Below the pieces are notes generated by a model that was given only the letters and a program-made list of their open reading frames with translations, ran no database searches and was not told the origin of the DNA. Positions 7,593 through 17,946 of a stretch of DNA of 64,000 nt are shown piece by piece. Numbering within the stretch: position 1 is the first letter of the stretch; each line of letters opens with the position of its first letter. Both the position numbers and the translations under genes were made by a program. This stretch comes from AP-15 sp963772295 (GTDB lineage Bacteria; Pseudomonadota; Alphaproteobacteria; ATCC43930; CGMCC-115725): NCBI GenBank assembly GCA_963772295.1, contig CAVYWO010000007.1, positions 1 through 64,000 on the forward strand, written 5' to 3'.

Positions 7593-8853
7593 ATGCGAAG
7601 GCTGCTCGGGGCGATCTTGGGGGGCCTGTTCCCCGGGCTCCTGGTACCGGCGATAACGGCCACGGCGGTGGAGCCGATCAAGATCGGCTTCGGCATGGCG
7701 CTGACGGGCAGTCTCGCCCCCAGCGGCAAGGCGGCGCTGCTGGCGATGAAGATCTGGGAAGACGAGACCAACGCCGAAGGTGGGCTCTTGGGCCGGTCGG
7801 TCAAACTTATTTACTATGACGACCAGAGCAACCCGGCGACGGTGCCGGGGATCGTCACCAAGCTCCTCGACGTCGACAAGGTCGATCTCGTGGTCGGCGA
7901 TTACGGCACCAATCTCCAGGCGCCGGCGATGCCGATCGTCATCGCCCACAACATGACCTTCTTCGGGCTGTTCGGGCTCGACCTCAATCGCGAGTTCCAT
8001 TACCCGAGGTTCTTCATGATAGGGCCAACCGGGGGACCCGATCCGTCGCGGAGCATCTCGGAACCGTTCTTCAAGGTGGCCGCGGCGCAGAACCCCAAGC
8101 CAAAGACCCTGGCGATCATCGCCGCCGACGCCGAATTTTCGCACAACGCCGCCGATGGCGCGCGCGCCAACGCCAAGGAGGAAGGGTTCACGATCGTCTA
8201 CGACAAGACCTACCCGCCCCCGCCGGCCACGACCGATTACACCCCGATCATCCACGCGATCCAGGCGACCAATCCCGACATGGTGTTGAGCCTCTCCTAT
8301 CCGCCCGAACTCGGTCGGCATGGTCCGCGCCGCCAACGAGGTCGGGCTCAAGACGAAATTGTTCGGCGGCGGCCTCGTCGGGCTGCAATACCCCGCGATC
8401 AAGACCCAGCTCGGGCCGCTCCTCAACGGCATCGTCGATTACGATTTCTGGGAGCCGGCAAAGACGCTGCTGTTTCCCGGGATCGACAACTTTCTGAAGA
8501 AATATCAGGCAAAGGCCAAGGGCGCCGGGGTCGATCCGCTCGGCTATTACCTGCCGCCCTTCGCCTACGCCAATTTGCAGGTGTTGGCCCAGGCGGTCGA
8601 GGGGACCAAAAGCCTCGACCAGGACAAGCTGGCTCAATATTTGCGCAGCCATACTATGAAGACCATCGTCGGCGACATCAGATACGGGCCGAACGGCGAA
8701 TTGGCCGAGCCGCGCGTCCTCGAGATCCAGTTCCACGGCGTCGAGGGCAACGGCCTCGACCAATGGCGGAACGACAGTCGCGTTACGATCCTGTGGCCGC
8801 CGAAGGTGGCGACCGGCAGTATGGTGTACCCTTACACGGTCGCGAGGAAATAG
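7593..8853 (+). pseudogene. branched-chain amino-acid-type ABC transporter substrate-binding protein, frameshifted
   Basis: About 420 codons of a periplasmic type I binding protein (LivK/amide-binding group). Signal peptide MRRLLGAILGGLFPGLLVP, then IKIGFGMALTGSLAPSGKAA, a GGLLGRSVKLIYYDDQSNPA block and VDLVVGDYGTNLQAPAMPI. The frame breaks at about 8307-8310 (one extra base in CCCGAACTCGG) and resumes in the next frame as MVRAANEVGLKTKLFGGG through to the stop at 8853. Ribosome site AGGAG precedes the ATG. No permease or ATPase gene is nearby, so it is an orphan receptor; the ligand is unknown. A single-base assembly error would equally explain the break. Confidence 0.85.
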
Positions 8854-9069
8854 CCGCCGGCCCGCACGCCGCGTAGAACGGCTCCGCGCGAGCAAGGCAG
8901 CCGCGGGTCGATTACGTGATCGTGGCCAGAACCTATGCTGTCGATCTCGATCCGCGACATGGCCGTCATCGAGATGACTGGGCGTGATGGCGCCGATCTC
9001 GACTGCGTCGCCGCCATCCTGACCGTGCCGGCCGAGGAGTGAATTTGATGAGCGAAAGCCGAAATACAC

Positions 9070-12000
9070 CTAAACCAGCCCGGTGAGCAGCGCCTTCGCT
9101 TCTTTAAGATCGGCGAAATCGAACCCCTCGGTGAACGAAGCGTAGACCGGCGCCAGCAATTGTCGCGCCTCCTCGCGCCGCCCTCGGTCGCCCCAAAACC
9201 GCGCAAGGCTCGTCGCGACGCGCAGTTCGAAACCCTTGGTGCCCTGCTCGCGGGCGATCGACAGGGCAGCGCGAAAGGAGCTTTCGGCGTTGTCCAGATC
9301 GGCTCGCGGCAATCGGCAGATCAAGTCGCCGCGCAAACGGTGAAGTTCCGCGTCCGCCCACTTCTCGCCGGAGAGAGTTGATTTTGCGAGGGCTTGGTCG
9401 AGCTCCGCGAGCCCCTGGTCGACCTCGCCGGCGAGCGCCAGAGCTTCGGCGACCAGGCCGCGAAAAAAAGGCTCCCACAAGCGCGATCCGGTGTTGGTTG
9501 CCGCGGCAATACCGCGGCGCATCCGATCGATGCAATCGGCGCCTCGCCCCTGGTGCGCCGCTGCCCAGCCGAGCAGCACGTCGCAGTACGCGCACCACAG
9601 CGGGAAGCCGTGTTCCTTGGAGATCGTCGCGTTCTCGTTCGCCAACCGCTCGACGCGCGGGGCATCGCGGGAGAGAACAGCGAGTTCTGCGGTATGCCAG
9701 AGGGTATAGGCGAGCGTATAGGCGTGGCCGAACTCGCGCGCATGGAGAAGCGCTCGATCGGCGGCCCGCGCCGCCTGATCGGGATAGCCGTCATGCCAGA
9801 GCGCCAAGGACAAATAGCATAGCGCGCTGGCGCCGATGTCCTGGCCGTAACGGAAGGCGAATTCGCGATGCTCCTCGGCCCGATAGAGCGAGGCGGCCAG
9901 TTCCAGGTGGAGCCGGGCTTGCCGAAAATCGCCGATCATCAACTGCCCGGTCGCAAGAATCCAATAGCCGATCAGGCGCGGCGCCGAAGCGGGCTGCATC
10001 TCCGCCAGCGAGAGAAATTTCTGCGCGTGTTCCAGCAGCTGCTCGGCGTTTCCTCTGACGTAGTCGACCACCCAGACGCCGTACAGGACCGAGAAGTGAA
10101 GCGGTGTCCCGGTTGCCGCGGTGGCGGCGACAAGTTGCCGAGACCGGTCCAAGGCGGCGGAGACTTCCGCATGCGCGTAGCCCCTGGCGCCGATCAGCGC
10201 CGCGATCAAAGGGATATGGAGGTCGAGCTCGAGCCGGCTTCGCTCCGGCGTCTCGGGCAGGCTGCGCAAGAGGCCGAGGCCGCGGCGAAGCTGCGCGATC
10301 GCCTCCTCCACGGCCGATTTTGCGACCGACAATTTGCCCGCCAGGAGCCAATAAGGCACCGCCTTCTCGGCCATCGCCGCCGCGCCGTAATGGTGCGCGG
10401 CAAGCTCCGGTCGCGCCTCCAAAACCGACGGAAACTGGGTCTTCAGCGCGATGGCGATCCGCCGATGCAAGGCCTGACGCGGGCCGCGCAGCAGCGTGCT
10501 GTAGGCGGTGTCCTGAACCAGCGCGTGCTTGAACAGGTATTCCGACGCCGGCGGCGCGCCGCGCTGAAAGACGAGGCCGGACCCGACGAGGCGCCGCAGT
10601 GCGTCCTGCAGCTCCGGTTCGGAAGGCTCGGCGGCGGCAGCCACCAGGTCGTAAGAAAAGTCGCGACCGATCGCGGCGCCGGCTTGGGCGACCAGCTTAG
10701 CGGTCGGGCCAAGCCGGTCGAGACGCCCGAGCAGCGAGGCATGCAGCGTTGCCGGCACGGCGAGCGAGGACGCCGGCACGCCGGACAAGGTCAACGCCCC
10801 GCGATCGGCACCGGCTTCGACAACGGCCTTGGTCAGCTCCTCGATGAACAACGGCACGCCGTCGGTGCGCTCGACGATCTCGGCGACGAGTTCGGAGGAC
10901 ACGCCGGCATTGCCGGCAAGCCGCTCGACCAAGGCAGAACCTTCCCGCTTGCCGAGCCGGTTCAGCGCCACTGTCGTGACATGCGGCTGGTCGCTCCAGG
11001 GCGGCTGGAATTCCGGGCGAAAGGTAACGAGCAGCAATACCGGCAGCCGCCGATGCGGTCGACCGCCAGGTCGATCACGTCGCGCGAGGTCGGGTCGATC
11101 CAGTGCGCGTCCTCGAAGACCATCAGCACCGGATTTCTGCGGGCGAGCGCCTCCAGCTGGCGCAACAGCCCGGCGAGCAGCTTCTCGCGTTTGCGCTGCG
11201 GGCTCAGATCGAGCTTCGCCGCGGCGTTTGGCAGTGCGAGCAGCTCGGCAATCAGCGTGATCTCGTCGGGCTCGGCGGCGCCCTCGGCGATCAACGCCCT
11301 GAGCTTGCCGAGCTTCGCCTCCGGCGTGTCGTCGCGTGCGAAGCCGGCGGCGCGTTCGAGCTGGGCGACGAACGGGTAAAGTGCGCTGTCCTGATGGTGC
11401 GGCGACGCGAAATAGCGCAGCCGCGTGTGCGCCTCGCCGGCGATGTTCTCCGCCAGCGCCACGGTCAGTCGCGACTTGCCGATGCCGGGCTCGCCGGAGA
11501 TCAACACGACCCGGCCCTCGCCGGCCTTGGTTTGCCGCCATCGGCGCACGAGCAGGTCGAGTTCCTCGTCGCGGCCGACGAGCGGGGTGGCTGTCGTGCG
11601 CAATGCCGCGAAACGGCCTTCGACGGAGCTTTCGCGCACTACCCGCGCGGCTATGACCGGCGCGCCGAAGCCCCTGACCTCGACGGGCCCCAGATCCTCG
11701 TAGTCGAACAGTCCGCCGGTCAGCTGCCGCGTGCGCGGCCCGATGACCACCGTCCCTGGTTCGGCCAGCGCCTGCAGCCGCGCCGCCAGGTTAGGCGTCT
11801 CGCCGACCACGGCCTGTTCCTGAGCGGCACCCTGGCCGATTAGATCGCCGACGACGACCAGCCCGGTGCCGATCCCGACCCGCACCTGCAATCGGGCCGG
11901 CGGCGGTGTCGAGCCCACCCGCCGCCTCGACCAATGCCAGCCCGGCGCGCACCGCCCGCTCGGCGTCGTGCTCGTCGGCCCGAGGATAGCCGAAATAGCC

Positions 12001-12417
12001 GAGCACCCCGTCGCCCATGTACTTGGCGACAAAGCCGCCGGTGCGCTCGATTACCGCGGCGACGCAACGGTGATAGGCGCCGATCACCGCGCGCAGATCC
12101 TCCGGGTCGAGCCGCGCCGACAATGCCGTCGAGCCGACCAGATCGCAGAATAGCACCGTTAGCTGCCGGCGCTCGGCATCGGCTGTGGCGTTCGCAGGGG
12201 AGGCAGCCGGCACGTCCTCCGCGGCACGCCCGGCACCGACCGCAAGATCGGCGATCGCTTTCAACAGTAGCCGACGATGGCCGATCGCGGCGACGCCAAG
12301 TTCTTTCAGATCGTCGACCGTCAGCTCCGGCAGGACGCGCAGGTCGATCTCGTTCTCGCGGAAAGCCTGCTCGTATCGCTCCAGCCCGAGCCCGCGCAGC
12401 CAGCCCCCAATTTCCAT
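9070..12417 (-). pseudogene. SAM - class III cyclase - AAA ATPase - TPR regulator, two frameshifts (copy 1)
   Basis: Originally about 1115 residues. In order: SAM domain (WLRGLGLERYEQAFRENEID, residues 1-60), class III adenylate/guanylate cyclase domain with metal-binding Asp in VLFCDLVGST and KYMGDGVLGYFGYP, VVGETPNLAARLQ, then a STAND-like ATPase with Walker A GEPGIGKSR and VFEDAHWIDP, and a long TPR-like C-terminus. Frame breaks lie near 11897-11908 (end of cyclase) and near 11048-11055 (within the ATPase, just before LPVLLLVTFRPEF). Such proteins make cyclic nucleotides in response to an unknown signal. Paralogues lie at 52916 (N-terminal stump) and 58178 (full length). Confidence 0.88.
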
Positions 12418-13111
12418 CGTGTCGTCCCGGCGCTCGTCTTCGGTGCATAGTACGCGCGAAAGGTAACGCGTGGGAGCCTATGATGCGCCCGAAGTAGGTG
12501 TCGAACGAATGTCGCAAAGGGGGCATAAAGAGCCGTTCAAGATACGAAGGCGGAACGGGAAGAAGGGTCGACAGCGGCTAAAGGCCATGCGCGAGCGCCG
12601 ATATGGCGCGACCCCGAATTGGGCTGGGCAAAAACACCGCTCCCAAGATCCTCAATCGGAACCGGGCCCTTTCAGCCGAGAGTTCACGCGCCTATTGTTC
12701 CTGATCTGGTCCTGCTTACCGTGCTATCCTGTCCGCTTTATGGCGTCACCCCGGAATGAAACGGGTCAGAGTTTGCGCGCCGCTTGAGGATCTTGGCGGA
12801 TCCGGCGGAGTGGACGATGGTAGCCACGCCCGATTGCCACGCCTGAGGCGCTGGTGGTCGCCGCGGAGCAGCCCGCGAGACGATCGATCTCGGTCGATGG
12901 GGAACCACGGAGGCGTGCCGCTCCATAATTCCTCGGAGGCAGGCCGGGCGCCGGCGGACAGCGCCGCGAGCTTCGCCCACTGGATCGACGGATGGACGCG
13001 GCGCACGCAGCCGGTGCCGCCCGGATCTCGCGGTTCCCTCCTGCGCCCGAACTTTCTAAACTCGCGCCGGCTCCGGGCTGCCGGAGCCTGCCGCAGGCGA
13101 GAGGATGTCTT
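12418..13111. other. 694-bp intergenic region, no gene seen
   Basis: Lies between the divergent cyclase pseudogene and the GST gene. All six frames give only short, low-complexity or antisense-like translations; no tRNA, no convincing promoter and no recognisable protein remnant was found. Confidence 0.5.
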
Positions 13112-13810
13112 ATGCTGGAAGTGTGGACCTGGCCGACCCCCAATGGCCACAAGGTGCATATCGCGCTCGAAGAATTGGGCCTCCAATACAAGGTGATCCC
13201 GGTCGATATCGGCGCCGGCGACCAGTTCAAGTCCGAATTCTTGAAGATCACCCCGAACCACCGCATCCCGGCGCTCGTCGATCCCGACGGGCCGGGCGGC
13301 AAGCCGTTCACGCTCTTCGAATTGGCCGCGATCCTGATCTATCTGTCGGAAAGGAACGGCGGCAGGCTGATCCCGAAGGACCCGGAGGGCCGCTACAAAT
13401 GCCTCGAATGGATGATGTTCCAGATGGGCGGCGTCGGCCCGATGTTCGGCCAATGGAACCACTTTGCTTCCTACGCGGTCGAAAAGATCCCCTACGCGAT
13501 CGAGCGCTACACCAACGAAGTCAAGCGCCTGCACCGGGTGCTCGAGCATCGGCTCGCGGCGTCGCACTGGCTCGCCGGCGACGAATACAGCATGGCCGAC
13601 ATCATCACCTTCCCGTGGATCCGCGGCGCCGAGCGGCGCAACATCGATCTCGCGGATTACCCGGCGGTCAGGCGCTGGCACGACGAGATCGCGGCGCGGC
13701 CGGCGGTGCAGCGCGGCGTTGCGGTGCTGGCCGAGCATCAGCGGCGCGGTTCGATGACCGAGGTCGAGCGCGAGAACCTGTTCGGCAAGACCCAATTCGT
13801 GGCGCGCTGA
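13112..13810 (+). CDS. glutathione S-transferase, YfcG/Nu-class-like
   Basis: 232 residues. The thioredoxin-fold N-terminal domain begins MLEVWTWPTPNGHKVHIALE; the TPNG motif and PNHRIPALVDPDG (cis-Pro loop) are typical of YfcG/YghU-type GSTs, which act as glutathione-dependent disulfide reductases rather than classical conjugating enzymes. The C-terminal all-helical domain includes WLAGDEYSMADIITFPW. ATG 13112 is preceded by GAGAGG. It stands alone and is convergent with the SGNH esterase. Substrate unknown; cytoplasmic. Confidence 0.9.
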   Translation: MLEVWTWPTPNGHKVHIALEELGLQYKVIPVDIGAGDQFKSEFLKITPNHRIPALVDPDGPGGKPFTLFELAAILIYLSERNGGRLIPKDPEGRYKCLEWMMFQMGGVGPMFGQWNHFASYAVEKIPYAIERYTNEVKRLHRVLEHRLAASHWLAGDEYSMADIITFPWIRGAERRNIDLADYPAVRRWHDEIAARPAVQRGVAVLAEHQRRGSMTEVERENLFGKTQFVAR

Positions 13811-13838
13811 GCCGGCGGCATTCGCTCCCGCCGCCGGC
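13811..13838. terminator. bidirectional hairpin between convergent genes
   Basis: A 9-bp perfect stem (GCCGGCGGC / GCCGCCGGC) with a 10-base loop starting right after the GST stop and 15 bases from the end of the converging SGNH gene. No T-run, but the position is that of a shared terminator. Confidence 0.5.
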
Positions 13839-13853
13839 GGTTACCGGGCGGCG

Positions 13854-14999
13854 TCAACCGAAGAGCGCCAGATCGATCGCGTCGCCCATCCGGTTGTAGC
13901 CGAGATCGCTCGGGTGCAGATGGTCGCCGCAATCATAGGCGGGCAGCATCCGGGTCGGATGCTCCGGGTCGCACAATGCCCGGTCGAAATCGACGACCGC
14001 GTCAAAGGCGCCGCGGTCGCGGATCCAGGCATTGACCGCCTGGCGCGCCGCCTCGCGGGCCGGGGTCCAGGCGCCGGGCAGGTAGGTCTCGTTCTCGAAC
14101 CCCGTCAGCGTCGCGCCGAAGATCTTGATGCCGCGGGAGCGGGCGCGGATCGCCATCTGCTTCAGCCCGGAGATCATCTCCTCCGCCGTCACCTCCTCCT
14201 CGGGCTTGGCCCAGCGGTTGCGCAGGTCGTTGGTGCCGAGCATGACGATGACGTGGGTGACGCCGGGCTGCGCCAGCACGTCGCGATCAAAGCGGCGCAA
14301 CCCGCTGTCGCCGCGAATGTCGTGCAGGATGCGGTTGCCGCCGAGGCCCTGGTTCATCACCGCGATCGGCCGGCCGCCGCGGCGCGCCTGCAGCCGCCGC
14401 GACAGCTGGTCGGGCCAGCGGCAGAACCCGTCGATCGTCGAGATGTTGGCGTCGGTCAGCGAGTCGCCGAGGGCCACGACGGCACCGGTCTCGGCCGGGG
14501 CGAGCACGTCGACGCCGCTGACGAGATACCAGTCGTCGGTGATCTTGCCGACCGGCAGCACCGTCTCGGCGGCGAAATTTCCAGGCGGCGACATGTAGTT
14601 GGTCTGGCGTGAATAGCGCCCGGTGATGCCGAAGCTCGCCGGCAGGTCGCCCGGCAGATAGACGCTGATCGCGACGTCGGCAAGCGCCGGCAGCGACAGA
14701 TCGACCGGGTCGCTGACCAAGAGCGCGCCGGCTGCGATCGTCGCCCCCTCGGCGCCGCCGAAGCTTAGCTTGCGCAGCGCGCCGGGAACGACGCCGGGGC
14801 CCGCTTCGCGCACCCCGATCGTCGCCATGCCGACCACGAGCTTTTGTTGGCCGTGCGCGTTCGACAGCCGGATCCGCACGGTGTCGCCGCCGATGCTGAG
14901 GCGGGCGTTCATCCGCAACGTCTGGTTGGCGAGCGCCACCCCTTCGGCCGGCGCCGGCGCCGTCGTCCAGCTGCCTACCCAATGCAGACCGTCGGACAT
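13854..14999 (-). CDS. SGNH/GDSL-family esterase
   Basis: 381 residues. An N-terminal beta-rich domain (HWVGSWTTAPAPAEGVALAN, then RIRLSNAHGQQKLVVG) precedes the SGNH hydrolase domain: block I VVALGDSLTDA with the nucleophile Ser, block III GTNDLRNR, block V DHLHPSDLGY with the catalytic Asp-His. This two-part layout is common in bacterial GDSL lipases/esterases, some exported. ATG 14999 is chosen because upstream in-frame codons look like non-coding translation. No clear signal peptide. Natural ester substrate unknown. Confidence 0.88.
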   Translation of the reverse strand: MSDGLHWVGSWTTAPAPAEGVALANQTLRMNARLSIGGDTVRIRLSNAHGQQKLVVGMATIGVREAGPGVVPGALRKLSFGGAEGATIAAGALLVSDPVDLSLPALADVAISVYLPGDLPASFGITGRYSRQTNYMSPPGNFAAETVLPVGKITDDWYLVSGVDVLAPAETGAVVALGDSLTDANISTIDGFCRWPDQLSRRLQARRGGRPIAVMNQGLGGNRILHDIRGDSGLRRFDRDVLAQPGVTHVIVMLGTNDLRNRWAKPEEEVTAEEMISGLKQMAIRARSRGIKIFGATLTGFENETYLPGAWTPAREAARQAVNAWIRDRGAFDAVVDFDRALCDPEHPTRMLPAYDCGDHLHPSDLGYNRMGDAIDLALFG

Positions 15000-15211
15000 C
15001 GCGACCTCCGCGGGTGCTGTTGGCTGCCCTTGCTCGACAGGTATCGATCCCTCTGCCTGGTTCCGCAACCAGAATTTCGGCGAGTCCTTGAGCCGATCAG
15101 AGCCCCCGCATACCGGAAGACGCCACCCGCCCGCGCGCGGACGAGGTTCGAGCCCTCGCCGTCGTCTTTCGCCGCCTAGAGGTCTAGACTGGTGAAAGCC
15201 AGGAGGCCGAT

Positions 15212-16226
15212 GTGCGTCCACTATTCCAGCTGCTCTGTGCCGCGATCGCTGGGTTGCTGCCTGCCGCCGCGATGGCGGCGGCATGTGCGCCGCCGCCGAA
15301 CACCGGGGATGGCTGGCCGGCGGCTGCACCCGCGGTCGTCGGCCTCGATCCGGTCCGGTTGTGCGCGCTGGTACCGTGGGTTGCGGGCTCGCGGCGAGCC
15401 GACCTCCATGCCGTGCTTGTCGTCCGGCACGGCAAGCTCGTGTTCGAGCAGTATTTCACTGGCGAGGACGAGCGTTGGGGCACGCCGCTCGGGGACGTCG
15501 CCCATTCGCGCGAGCAATTGCACGACGCCCGTTCGGTGACGAAGAGCGTCGTCGCACTGGTTCTCGGCGTCGCCCTCGACCACGGCCTGGTGAAGGGCGG
15601 CGTTGACGCCTCGGTGTTCGACCTGCTGCCGCCATACGCCGGACCGCGCGTCCGATCCGGCAGGTTACGTCCTATCGCAGCCGGTGGCGGCGCCGCCCGG
15701 CCAGGTCTACGACTATAGCGGCGGCTGCACCGCCTTGATCCAGGCGATATTGAAGCGGGCGACCGGGCAGCCACTCGACGCGCTGGCGCACGACCTGCTG
15801 TTTGCGCCATTGGGCATCAAGGATGTTGACTGGGTGCGCTACCCGGCGACCGGGGAGCCGGTCGCCGCCTCCGGGCTGCGGCTCTTGCCGCGCGATTTCG
15901 CCGCGCTCGGCCAATTGGTGTTGCAGCACGGCCTCTGGCAGGGCAAGCAGATCGTCCCTGCGGCATTCGTGGCGCAGGCGACGGCGCCGCAGACCAACGG
16001 CCGAGGCCTCTATTTCTATGGCTACCAGTTCTGGCTCGGCCGCTCCTTTGTCGGCGTCGAGAGATCGACTGGAGCGCCGCGGTCGGCTCGGGCGGCCAGC
16101 GCATCTTCGTCGTCCCGGCGCTCGATCTCGTCACTGTCGTCAATGCCGGCCTCTACCGCAGCCCGCTGCAAGAACTCGGTGCCGTTGATGGTGCTGAACC
16201 GTTACGTCCTGGCTGCGATGAACTGA
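15212..16226 (+). pseudogene. class C beta-lactamase-like serine hydrolase, decayed
   Basis: Exported serine hydrolase (signal peptide LLCAAIAGLLPAAAMAAA). The SxxK nucleophile motif is visible in ARSVTKSVVALVLG and the Y-x-S/N-equivalent in VYDYSGG. The frame changes at about 15650-15680, where roughly 30-40 residues between LLPPYAG and YVLSQPV also appear deleted, again near 16060 (into GQRIFVVPALDLVTVVNAG) and again before the terminal VPLMVLNRYVLAAMN at 16226. Several independent lesions, including a deletion, make this a true pseudogene rather than one sequencing error. Confidence 0.8.
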
Positions 16227-16576
16227 GATCAAGCCACATCGCGCGAAGTCTGGCGCGGGCGTGGAGCAGATGTCGCCCGCGGAGGGCGACGCTGCGCCGT
16301 CGGAGGGGCGGAGCCCCCAGCGCGCGCCGGCGACGGTCGCCATCGCGGGCGCGCGTCGCTTTTGCTGCCTTCGCGGTGGCTGCGGGCGGCAGTCACCGTC
16401 TCCCGTACGGGGTCCGGCCGGCGCCTGAAACCAGAACGAAAGTGGGGGGCGGCTGTTGTCGCGTTCATATCCCATCGAGCGCCTGCCAACTGCCCGGAAC
16501 CCTAATGAATTGGAAGCCGGAAAACGTTCCCGGCGCCGAGGTCGTCAACCTGCCGTCGCGGCATGCCTTGAAATTA
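16227..16576. other. 350-bp gap, no gene seen
   Basis: GC-rich sequence between the hydrolase pseudogene and the MqsRA locus. No recognisable protein, RNA or clear promoter was seen except the operator at its right end. Confidence 0.4.
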
Positions 16577-16593
16577 TTACCCTCAAGGGGTAA
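16577..16593. promoter_or_regulatory. MqsA operator-like palindrome
   Basis: TTACCC-N5-GGGTAA, a perfect 6+6 dyad 11 bases before the mqsR start. E. coli MqsA binds an AACCT/AGGTT palindrome at the same place, so autoregulation by the antitoxin is likely. Confidence 0.6.
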
Positions 16594-16604
16594 ATGAGAT
16601 CTGG

Positions 16605-16907
16605 TTGGAGAAACGTACGCCCCACTACGATCTCGTGCGCGTCCAGGCGGATGTCGCGCGGCTCGGAGCGGCGGCCTTCACCAGGACCGCGTTGGACGGC
16701 GGCCGGGCGATGGGCCTCACTTCGGCGGAGATGCTGGCGGTCATCGCCGCGCTGACGCGGCGAAACTTCTACAAGTCGATGACGATCTATGCCGACCACC
16801 GGGATATGGCAGGACGTTTACCACGCTGCGACGCCAGTCCGGAAGGAGGCCTACATCAAGATCACGCTGCGCGAGACGGCGCCGGTGATCCAGTTCAAGG
16901 AGCGATG
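16605..16907 (+). pseudogene. mqsR: MqsR-type mRNA interferase toxin, frameshifted
   Basis: MqsR is a RelE-fold endoribonuclease toxin of about 98 residues. The N-terminal two thirds is in one frame (EKRTPHYDLVRVQADVARLG, LTRRNFYKSMTIYADH). After YADH one base is out of place near 16801-16808, and the correct continuation WQDVYHAATPVRKEAYIKIT and PVIQFKER with a stop at 16905-16907 is in the next frame. In the shifted frame the ribosome would instead read straight into the antitoxin, forming a 237-codon fusion ORF. The start is TTG 16605. Toxin probably inactive if the base is real. Confidence 0.85.
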
Positions 16908-16910
16908 AGC

Positions 16911-17318
16911 ATGGCGCGCAGTTGCCTGAGTTGCGAAACCGTGACGGCGATGACCCGCTTCGAGCGCGAAACCTTCACGATCGAGCATGTGGGCATGACG
17001 GCCAAGGTCGAGGGGCTTTCCGGATGGCGTTGCGAAGAATGTGGCGAGGTCGAATTTGACCCCGACAGCGCCAGACGTTTTGCGGCGGCCGGGGACGAAT
17101 TGGTGTTGCGGGACCGGGAACGGCAGAGCCGGGAAATTCGCCGCATCCGCAAGAAACTGGGTTTGAGCCAAGCCGCCGCGGCGCGGCTGACCGGCGGCGG
17201 GCACAACGCGTTCTCGCGCTACGAGCGGGGCGAGGCCACGCCGCTGCCGGCCGTGGTCAACCTGTTCCGCCTGTTGGACAAGCACCCGGAGCTGTTGAAG
17301 GAGCTGGCTTCGCCATGA
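16911..17318 (+). CDS. mqsA: MqsA-type antitoxin
   Basis: 135 residues. The N-terminal zinc-binding domain uses CLSC and RCEECGE (two CxxC pairs), and the C-terminal Xre-type HTH (REIRRIRKKLGLSQAAAARL, GGGHNAFSRYERGEATPLP) binds the operator. It neutralises MqsR and represses the operon. ATG 16911 follows the toxin stop by three bases, as in typical mqsRA operons. Sequence is intact and ends LLKELASP. Confidence 0.92.
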   Translation: MARSCLSCETVTAMTRFERETFTIEHVGMTAKVEGLSGWRCEECGEVEFDPDSARRFAAAGDELVLRDRERQSREIRRIRKKLGLSQAAAARLTGGGHNAFSRYERGEATPLPAVVNLFRLLDKHPELLKELASP

Positions 17319-17549
17319 GCGATGCAGCGCTTACCGAGGCGGCACGCCATGCGCTACCGCGATTGTCGCTTCGCGGCCCGGCCGCATGTCGGACGGTCAG
17401 GACAATCCGTCAGCGTCCCCTGTCCGTCGTGGAACCTGCACCCGAGCCTTTGGCGCGGCCTCCCCGAAGGGGTCTGTGCCGTCGAATGCTATCGCGCGCG
17501 GCGTGCCGGCAGTCGGCTCGGATGTATTCGGTCGGATTGATGTTTTTGC
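17319..17549. other. 231-bp region without recognised gene
   Basis: Short open frames exist but none resembles a known protein. Ends at a terminator-like hairpin. Confidence 0.3.
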
Positions 17550-17578
17550 GCCCCGCCAGAAAGCGGGGCTGACATTTT
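17550..17578 (+). terminator. Rho-independent-type terminator
   Basis: GCCCCGC-cagaaa-GCGGGGC (17550-17569) followed by TGACATTTT. Perfect 7-bp GC stem, 6-base loop and a short T-run; the first strong terminator downstream of mqsA. Confidence 0.6.
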
Positions 17579-17642
17579 AGCTCGCCACCGGCGTTGCCGA
17601 CCCGCCGCGCATGAAACTCACCGGCTGTCATGTATGGACGGC
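17577..17642 (+). repeat. dispersed repeat, copy A
   Basis: Begins TTAGCTCGCCACCGGCGTTG and continues GCCGACCCGCC then ATGAAAC. The first 30 bases match the reverse complement of 57980-58009 at 29 positions, and a diverged third copy lies at 37974-38030. All three are intergenic. Confidence 0.6.
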
Positions 17643-17895
17643 CCCCCTTGGGCAAGGAGAATTTAGCGGCGTTGGCATTGGGTCTGGAGCCGTCATGTAT
17701 CCGGCCTGTTGGTGCGGTCTTCTGACCGCTGGCCCCGATGGGTTACGCGGATCGGGCTCCAAGCATCGCGGCGCCAGGCGGCGCCGCAAGGGAATTGAGG
17801 CAGTCGCCGGACGACTTTTTACGCGCGGTGCCGACATGGTGTCGACAACTCGCCACCTCTATCGGATCTATTCGAGCAAAACCTATTGAAAAGGC

Positions 17896-17946
17896 TGGCT
17901 GGGGCGGGAGGATTTCGAACCTCCGAATGGCGGAATCAAAAGCCGC
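17896..17946 (-). repeat. duplicated 3' half of tRNA-Gln (candidate attachment site)
   Basis: Matches the 3' half (T-arm, acceptor and anticodon-stem part) of the intact tRNA-Gln at 25163-25237 with one inserted T and one substitution, in the same orientation. The 5' half is absent, so it cannot be a functional tRNA. Such a 3' tRNA duplicate is the usual scar at the far end of an integrated element. Confidence 0.75.

Noticed and set aside
9868..11379. 503-codon forward frame inside the cyclase pseudogene
   Set aside because: Mirror of the reverse-strand TPR/ATPase coding sequence; composition rich in Arg/Gln/Gly, no domain.
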